64,000 nt of DNA from Lactifluus volemus (taxonomy: Eukaryota > Basidiomycota > Agaricomycetes > Russulales > Russulaceae): contig WTXI01000118.1 of assembly GCA_022376515.1 (NCBI GenBank), positions 1-64,000 on the forward strand, read 5' to 3'. Each line of letters begins with the position of its first letter. Position 1 is the stretch's first letter. Shown here one piece after another: positions 57,579-64,000 of the stretch. The notes under the pieces are model-generated. The model did no database searches. It was not told the DNA's origin and saw only the letters and a program-made list of their open reading frames with translations. The position numbers and the translations under genes are program-made.

Positions 57579-58332
57579 TTACGGACAGGTGAAACGCTTG
57601 GTGCCGCCGATAATCATGAACGCCTTGCTTGTGGTTTGAGACCCTCCGACAACAACTGTTTTTTTTTTTTTTTCGCACGGCGAAAGAAATGATCACACGC
57701 AAGGGCGAGGCAAAAAAAACTTTTGAGTCAGCATTTTTGTATACCCGCAGGTGCACGGAGGTTTTGAGGGACAGGGGGAGAGAGAGAAAGATTGAAAGGA
57801 CGCACAGTCGATCATAAAATCCTTGGCCGGCCCCCCAATTGTGACATTCGGTACTATCACATCGACTTTGCCTGCACTTACAGGAACGCTCATCTTAAGC
57901 AGTCGAACTGTGATGTTACAAAAAGAAAGAGTCGTGGTGTTACCATGGTTCGTCGGCGTCGTCATAAACCACGCGCGTCACCACGGTGGGAACGGGGGGA
58001 CTTACTGATACACAGATCCACAAGGTTACCACCCGAGAGAATTGGGGCGGCAAGAAGGACCACAGCGGTCGCGTTGGAATTGGAACTACTGACCCTGCAT
58101 GGGTATCAGTGGGGTAAGGCAGTCAGCTGGAGGAGCCCCGACGGGATGATTACAAGTGGAGAACCGCGCACCATTCCACTGACTGAGTAGTGCCTGCGAG
58201 CCATTGGGAGGTTTTGTTCGGCGTGGTAATGGTTACTTTGATGTTGATAATGTTGTCATCTTTCACCAGGGCGACCGCTTGTGCAATGGCCATGAAGGAA
58301 AAGAGGACAATAGCAATAAAGGAGCGGGACAT
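57579..58332 (-). CDS. Small secreted Kre9/KNH-like protein S2
   Basis: Four exons: 58172-58332, 58006-58094, 57806-57907, 57579-57655, 142 aa. Signal peptide MSRSFIAIVLFSFMAIAQA, followed by the same Ig-like layout: NKTSQWLAGTTQSVEW, ATAVVLLAAPILSGGNL, VDVIVPNVTIGGPAKDF, ending FMIIGGTKRFTCP. Exon 3 is 9 nt longer than in S1 and S3. The FGDSGN position reads VVGGSQT, the most diverged of the three. It lies alone between the two synthase-S pairs, so either a synthase copy was lost here or this S gene was duplicated separately. Confidence 0.78.
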
Positions 58333-58574
58333 GACGATTTAATGATAGATAGATAGAAGGGACATCTTCTTATATCATTCTGGGCCCCCCTTGACCGGGC
58401 TTCAACTATGCAACGTGATGCATTTCAGTTGCCCGGCTTCGTCATTTCGGTAGACCAGGTCACCAGGCTGACCAGCTAATATCGGTTGTCCAGATATTAG
58501 AAGCTCTTCCACTTCTCTCGTCATTCGCCTGTCATGTCCATAGCCGAATAGCCTGAGGTTAGGTTAGTGGCTAA

Positions 58575-58778
58575 CATCAGGAAAATGTACGTTTTTCAAT
58601 TTCACAAGTAAAAAGTCAAGAAGTCAAAAAAAGTCAAAAATTTCAACATATTTATTAATAACTTTTAAAAATATGACTATGGTTCTTGGGGTGAAATCTA
58701 GGTTACTTTTGAAATTTTGACCTTTTTGACCTTTTTTGCTTGTACAAGTCCAAAAAGTTTCCTTCAGGTTTCCTGATG
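58575..58778. mobile_element. AT-rich miniature inverted-repeat element
   Basis: About 204 bp with perfect 10-bp ends CATCAGGAAA ... TTTCCTGATG and further inverted similarity inside (repeated gtcaaaaa on the left, gacctttttgacc on the right). It interrupts the shared upstream block of S2; S1 lacks it at the same place, S3 has one. No coding capacity. Confidence 0.72.
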
Positions 58779-60093
58779 CGGTGACTCGGACTAGGTGTTT
58801 TCCTTGTATTGTGCTTCCCGCACCGTGGACACCTGGAAACTGTCAAAGCTCCTTGTCACTAAGAGATATCCTTTTCAGGTTCTGACACCAGTCACGCAAC
58901 GCCGACCGGTGCAGTTTTTGCAGGTAATTGGTGGGGTGCACCGGTCGCCAGTCAGGTAGCCCGGGTAAACACAAGGCGACCTGGTCGCTCCATTCTACTA
59001 GTAGATTTTTTTAGGAAAGATGTCTTTTTGGGATATGGACAACATCCCACCATCCGAATGACTTTTCTGCATCGTGAAAATTGGTGTTCTCTGATGCGGC
59101 TTGCCGTCCGCGGAGACGATGAGCAACATCATAACCACCCTCTGTTCAGCTCTACAAACTTTCACGCGCACTCTGGAGTAAGCTTTGTCGCTCAATGAAA
59201 TGACGATGGAAGACAGTTTTCCGCTTAAAATTTGTGAGGTGGCGTGCAAGCAAATTTCGGGTCGTTCGGTAATATAGTCCGCACATATAATTTCAGAAAT
59301 AATGGAAATTGTCCCAAGGACCCCATGAACCCGGCACGGGTCACCGAAAAAAGGATACGAATGGCAATATTGCACCCCCTAAGCGAAGAGGTCATAAATG
59401 GAAACTAGCAAGGAGAGCCTCCGATGGAAGATCATGCCTTCTGTCCCACACAATGAGGCATCTGCCTCGATCGTCTCTTCCGCGCCAACGAGAGCCCCTC
59501 CCTGGCCCGCGACGTTCACGTTATGTTTCTATATGTACCTCCGTTCCGGGTATAGACACTGGGAGCACAATAAAATTTCACTCTTAAAATAATGGCGCCA
59601 GAGTCCACTGATTGCTCAGGAGACAGCTCGAAGAGCATATCTGTAAGACCTTTGCGGGTCTGTGCGCTTTCTACAAGTGGCAGGGCGATGACGCGAGGCA
59701 CCGATCGTAAAGGAGGATCGAAGAGGTAGTTTGCTTCTATGCTCTTGTCTGGCAGTCCTCACCACGCTGCATGCATCGCCATGCCCAAAGTCAGGTGTGA
59801 TGCGCGTGACGGTTGGGGAACGTGGCGCAAAGGACGATGCAGAGATTGTGGCTGAAGCGTGGAAGCCCACGATCCAATAAATATGGTTTCATCGTGCCAA
59901 GTAGTAGATGGGATTCACTCACGACATCCTTTGTTCGTCGTTGTGACTAATATATCGAGACCGGATGTAGCCGTAAATCGATAGATGCTCACGCCTCGGT
60001 GTCGTGTTCACCTATCATACGAAAGCACATTTAACTGTACATGTACAACTACTGCAATGAGCATCCATTTGATCCCCCTCCCTTTGGTACACA
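58779..60093. other. Intergenic DNA before synthase copy B
   Basis: The first 150 bp are S2 upstream sequence. From 59.0 to 59.95 kb no gene or repeat is recognised. The duplicated segment starts at 59951 and supplies the promoter of synthase copy B. Confidence 0.45.
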
Positions 60094-62255
60094 ATGAGTT
60101 CCCAGCTCCTTGATGTACCCCACAAGCATCCTTCATCATTCTGGTCCTTTGCAGATAACTCTGTTACCTTCCTCCACGAGACAGTCCTCACCGCTGGTTA
60201 TGGTCCCCTGACAACCCTAGCAGAGAAGTTAGTGACCTCGTATGCGTCTTTCCTGTTCCATCATCTGCCCATTCCCTCCATGTACTGACTGAACCCAGGG
60301 TTCTGCGAAAGATTACCATTGGCCGTCTACGCATTATTACGAGCAACCGTGTCTATGAATTTGCCAGAAAAGATGTAGAGCCGCACGCCGAGCTGACCGT
60401 TCTCAACGATGCGTTCTGGGTTCGTTTGTGCACCAGGGGCGGCCTAGGTTTTGCTGAGGCTTACATGTTCGGCGATGTCACGTGCGAAGATCTCATCTCT
60501 GCCTTCCTTGTGAGCCCGCCCGTGTGTACAGAAATAGGCCAGACAGCTAAAAGCTCCGACCAGGTGTTCCTCAAAAACAAGGAAAATCTTGATTCGCTCA
60601 ACTCGACCGTTTCATGGCTCTTTTCTCTCCCCCAGCGTCTCACATCCTACCGCTTTCTCAACTCGCTTGGGAATGCCCGTTCTAATATTTCGGCACATTA
60701 TGACCTTTCCGATGACATGTTCAAGGGTATGGATCCACTGACGCCTTTTGCTATTTTTATTTTGACACTTGGTGTTGTTTCTTCAAGCCTTTTTATCTGA
60801 AGACATGACATATTCGTGTGCTATTTATTCTGATTTAGATGGTGATCTTCGAGAAATGCCTCTGCTCGGATTAAACAACCAACCTGCGCGCCAACTTGTC
60901 ACATCTTCTTTGCTCTCCGAGTCCACGCCAGCCGATTCCGACACGTCCACCTCGCACACGTCAACACGGCCCACGCTACCCCTCGTAGACACGCTCGCCG
61001 CCGCACAACAACGCAAACTGGAACACATCGTCTCGCGCGCGCGCATCTTGCCGGGACACCGCGTGCTTGAGATTGGGAGCGGGTGGGGGTCGCTGTCGCT
61101 GCATATAGCGCGGCAGGTGGCCGGCGTGCAGATCGACACGATCACGCTCTCTGACAACCAATATGCGTACGTGCGCGCGGAGGTGGCGCGGCATGGTTTT
61201 GAGGATCGCATTCGGGTGCATCTGCTGGATTACCGTGAGATGCCGCACGAGTGGGATGGCGCGTTTGACCGCGTGGTGAGCGTTGAGATGGTCGAGGCCG
61301 TCGGGTTGGAGAACTTGGAGGTATATTGGGCCGCTATTGATCGGGTGTTGAAGAAGAAGAATGCTGCGGGTGTCATTCAGGGCATCACGATTCCCGACGC
61401 ACGTCGGTCGTCATTTCACTGTTCTGATCCACATTACTGAATCTATTTCTCGACCGCTCACTCTACAGGATTCGCCGATCATTCCAAGCAGATGGGCTTT
61501 ATCCAGAAATGGGTAAGCAACTTAAAGCTCGCCACTCATCTCCGGTCATGACCATTCATCTTGTTTGTGGGTCCTCCATACAGAGTAAGTTCGCAGTTTC
61601 TGAAATGTTTGAAAAAATAGCGCACACTTCTCAACGAATCTGCCAGTCTTTCCCGGTTCCGCACTCCCCACCGTGACGCTCCTCGTGAACGCACTGGCGC
61701 ACGCGACATCCGGTCGACTGGTCATCGAGTCGATCTCGAACATCGGGCCGCACTACGCGCGCACGCTGCGTGAGTGGCGCCGGCGCTTCGAGGACAACTT
61801 TGGAGATGTCGAGCGCGCCTTGCGCAAGAACTACCCGAGCGTGTTTGACGATGACCACTCGGGGCAGGGTGGCGAACAGCTCGCAATCTTCCGTCGTAGA
61901 TGGATATGTAAGACAAGTCACTGTCACCGTTTTTCGTGTCTGCTGAATTTCGGGGGGTTTTTTTCCCTTCTACCTATTTATCTAATTTCCGTCGACACAG
62001 ATTATTTGTAAGTTCACACTCGCTCCGAAAAATGCGGACGGAGGGATCGTCCATTCCGATTACTAAACGAGTCTTCTATCTTCTAGCTGTTATTGCGAGA
62101 TTGGATTCACGACGAGGATGCTAGGAGGCAAGTCTGATGATATATGATAATCTCACTTTCCCGGGAATGGGCTGCTAATGGCGACCTGATTAGATCATAT
62201 CATCACGTTTACGCGTGAGGGTCACGAAGAGTTGGGCTGCGACATATTCGAATGA
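60094..62255 (+). CDS. Cyclopropane-fatty-acyl-phospholipid synthase, copy B
   Basis: Same ten-exon structure as copy A: 60094-60239, 60299-60509, 60564-60726, 60788-61402, 61469-61512, 61584, 61647-61907, 62001-62007, 62087-62127, 62194-62255, 516 aa. All indels between the copies are in multiples of three, so coding constraint has been kept. Motifs NISAHYDLSDDMFKAFLSED, VLEIGSGWGSL, EMVEAVG and YYFCYCEIGFTTRMLGDHI are intact. FPGGALPTV of copy A is FPGSALPTV here. A gap after the third conserved block removes AEAGQ-type residues (EFARKDVEP). The single-nucleotide exon and the 7-nt exon are both conserved. The last intron begins GC (gcaagt) where copy A has GT. Confidence 0.88.
61584..61584 (+). 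other. Single-nucleotide exon (A), copy B
   Basis: Acceptor '...tacag', one A, then a perfect donor gtaagt. It separates introns of 71 nt (61513-61583) and 62 nt (61585-61646) and again gives W-I-F-P. The 71-nt intron has the same length as in copy A. Confidence 0.78.
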
Positions 62256-62782
62256 ACGGCGAAGGGTTATTATGTACCGATGTAAGACCTCCTGTAGGCA
62301 CTGACAGTGCGTGTAGGAGGTGGGATATGTCTCCTCCTTGTTTGGCCCGGGGGAGAAACACACCACTGTCCGGGATTCTGATTTGATCGCGCGTCACACC
62401 GCTAAGATGTATATGTGTTTCGTTCTCTAGAGTCCAACCTGTTGACCGTTTTAAGAAATACCCCAAAGGTCAATGCGGAGTCTTTTGGGTGAGTCGAAAA
62501 GGCCAAAAAGTGGAGAGTGGCTAATGTTATACATATAGAGATACGTATACCTATATAAGTGTCACTGCACGAAAGTCGAAGTTATAAAGACAAACGAATG
62601 ATGAATGGGGATAACGTGAAGGTCCGTGCGCACGCGCAAGATCGCTGCACTAGTGTCTGGCCAAATCTTTGTACTAGAGTCCATACTAACTAAAGCTGCT
62701 CCTTTTGGTGCTACCACACTAGCACTGTGGTCTCGATCTCGACAATCCATCCCCTAGAGTTGGACTCACGAGTCATGACCGA

Positions 62783-63563
62783 TCAAGGTTCCAAGTTACA
62801 CCCGTGCCGGTGACCGCCGGTGCCGCCGATAATGGTGAACGGAGGGCTTCTGTCTCCAGTATCACCGTAAACTATTTTGTTTTCGCATGGCGAAAGAAAA
62901 TGACCACGCGCAAGGGCGAGGCGAAAAAAAATAATTCAAGTCAGCATTTTCGTATATTCGCAGGCGCGTGGAGGTTTTGAGGGGACAGGAGGGCCCCGGA
63001 GGGGGTGAGAGAAAAAGGTTGAAAGGACGTACAGACGACGACATAATCTTTCCCAAATGGGACATTCGGCACCTTCACCTGAACTTTGCCTGCGCTTACA
63101 AGAACTTTCGTCGCAAGCGGGTTATCTGCGATGTAACAAACCAAAAAAATAAGAGTCGTGGTATTAGCATAGTTTGTCGTCATAAACCACGCGTGTCGTC
63201 ACAGTGGGAAGGGGGGAGAGACTCACGGAGACACAGGTGTTCATTGTTACCTTCTAGGTAGCCAAGATAGATCTTGGCGGTCGAGTTGTGATCGTAATGA
63301 AAAGTCGGGAGGTCCCTGCATGAGGATCAAAGAGGCAAGGCAGTCAGCTTGAGGAGCCCTGACGGAACGGCGACAAGTGGAGCGGGGAGAGTCACTGCGC
63401 ACCATTTCACCATTTTAAAACTGCCTGCGGACCATATGGCGTCTCCTTGCGGCTCTGTGATGTGTACTGTGATGGCCTCTTCGATGTCATCCTTCACCAG
63501 GGCGACCGCTTGTGCAAGGGCCAAGAAAGAAAAGAGGACGATGGCAAAGAAAGAGCGGGACAT
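62783..63563 (-). CDS. Small secreted Kre9/KNH-like protein S3
   Basis: Four exons: 63403-63563, 63227-63315, 63033-63125, 62783-62871, 143 aa. Signal peptide MSRSFFAIVLFSFLALAQA, then the Ig-like domain: ITEPQGDAIWSAGSFKMVKW, STAKIYLGYLEG, VQVKVPNVPFGKDYVVVFYG, DTGDRSPPFTI. It is the most canonical of the three S copies (FYGDTGDRSPPFTI compares with the family's FGDSGN...FTI). It faces synthase copy B tail to tail, 530 bp away. Confidence 0.82.
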
Positions 63564-63812
63564 GAGAATTTAATGGGAGAAAGAAGGGCATTGAGATGAC
63601 ATTTTATATCATTCTGTACCGCCCTTGACCGTGACCGGGCTTCTCTCAATCATATCGACGATGCAACAGTGACGCATTTCAGTTGCTCGGCTTCCTCATC
63701 TCGGCAGACCAGCTAGTGTCGGTCGTCCAGATATTCGAAGCTCTTCCTCTTCTCCCATCATTCGCCCGTCGCGTCCATAGCCGAATAACCTGAGGTTAGT
63801 TACCAGGCCCGG

Positions 63813-64000
63813 CATCAGGAAAAAGTTCATTTTCACAAGTCAAAAAGTTAAAAACAGTCAAAAAAACAGTCAAATTTCTCATATGTGTAATTGTTCGTAA
63901 AATAGAACATTTAAGTATTTATTAATAAAATATGACTATGTGCTTGGGGTGAAATCTAGCTTACTTCTTGACTTTTTGACAAGCTTTTTGACCTTTTTTG
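63813..64000. mobile_element. AT-rich miniature element, cut by window end
   Basis: Begins CATCAGGAAAAA and contains the same gtcaaaaa repeats and 'atatgactatg...cttggggtgaaatctag' core as 58575-58778. It sits at the equivalent place upstream of S3. The right end lies beyond the window. Confidence 0.65.

Larger units (their letters stand above)
59951..63812 (+). repeat. Segmental duplication copy B
   Basis: Uninterrupted counterpart of 42026-44405 plus 55440-56990, containing synthase B and S3. At 62286-62294 it preserves GACCTCCTG, the unfilled target of the transposon found in copy A. Confidence 0.9.

Noticed and set aside
1..64000. CRISPR arrays, rRNA genes, replication origins, bacterial-type operons
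   Set aside because: Searched for by eye on both strands. No regularly spaced repeats, rRNA blocks or operon structure are present, and the sequence is plainly fungal nuclear DNA.

Overview
The window is eukaryotic DNA and looks like an agaricomycete (mushroom-forming basidiomycete). Genes carry many 45-70 nt GT-AG introns. The gene families (NACHT-ankyrin proteins, GH71 glucanase, DUF2235, Kre9/KNH-like secreted proteins, fungal cyclopropane synthase, Mutator-like transposase) fit that group. There is no operon structure. Species cannot be named from the sequence alone. The exon models below were built by hand; exon lengths and phases add up to open frames except where stated.

1-29.9 kb: a tandem array of five NACHT-ankyrin (NLR-like) genes, all on the minus strand, each with the same exon layout and about 1 kb of shared upstream DNA. 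A GH71 alpha-1,3-glucanase gene lies on the plus strand between NLR genes 2 and 3. Gene-free remnants and diverged direct repeats follow NLR gene 5.

30-42 kb: single genes. These are a DUF2235 alpha/beta-hydrolase-like protein, a bZIP transcription factor, a small secreted Kre9/KNH-like protein, an intron-containing tRNA-Gln, and a long helical-repeat protein resembling Rif1 with several frame disruptions.

42-64 kb: a segmental duplication. Each copy holds a cyclopropane-fatty-acid synthase gene (plus strand) followed by a small secreted Kre9/KNH-like gene (minus strand). A third secreted-protein copy lies between them. Both synthase genes need a single-nucleotide exon and a 7-nt exon to read correctly.

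The first copy of the duplication is split by an 11,034-bp Mutator-like element at 44406-55439. It has matching terminal inverted repeats and a perfect 9-bp target duplication. The undisturbed second copy preserves the empty site. Besides a MULE/SWIM transposase the element carries three intact chromatin- or transcription-type genes: a GRF-zinc-finger protein ending in a SUMO-interacting motif, an SPT5-like NGN-KOW protein, and a Reb1/TTF1-like SANT protein. A near-perfect palindrome of about 300 bp lies between the last two, in their shared promoter. This cargo-bearing transposon and the one-nucleotide exon are the most unusual things in the window.
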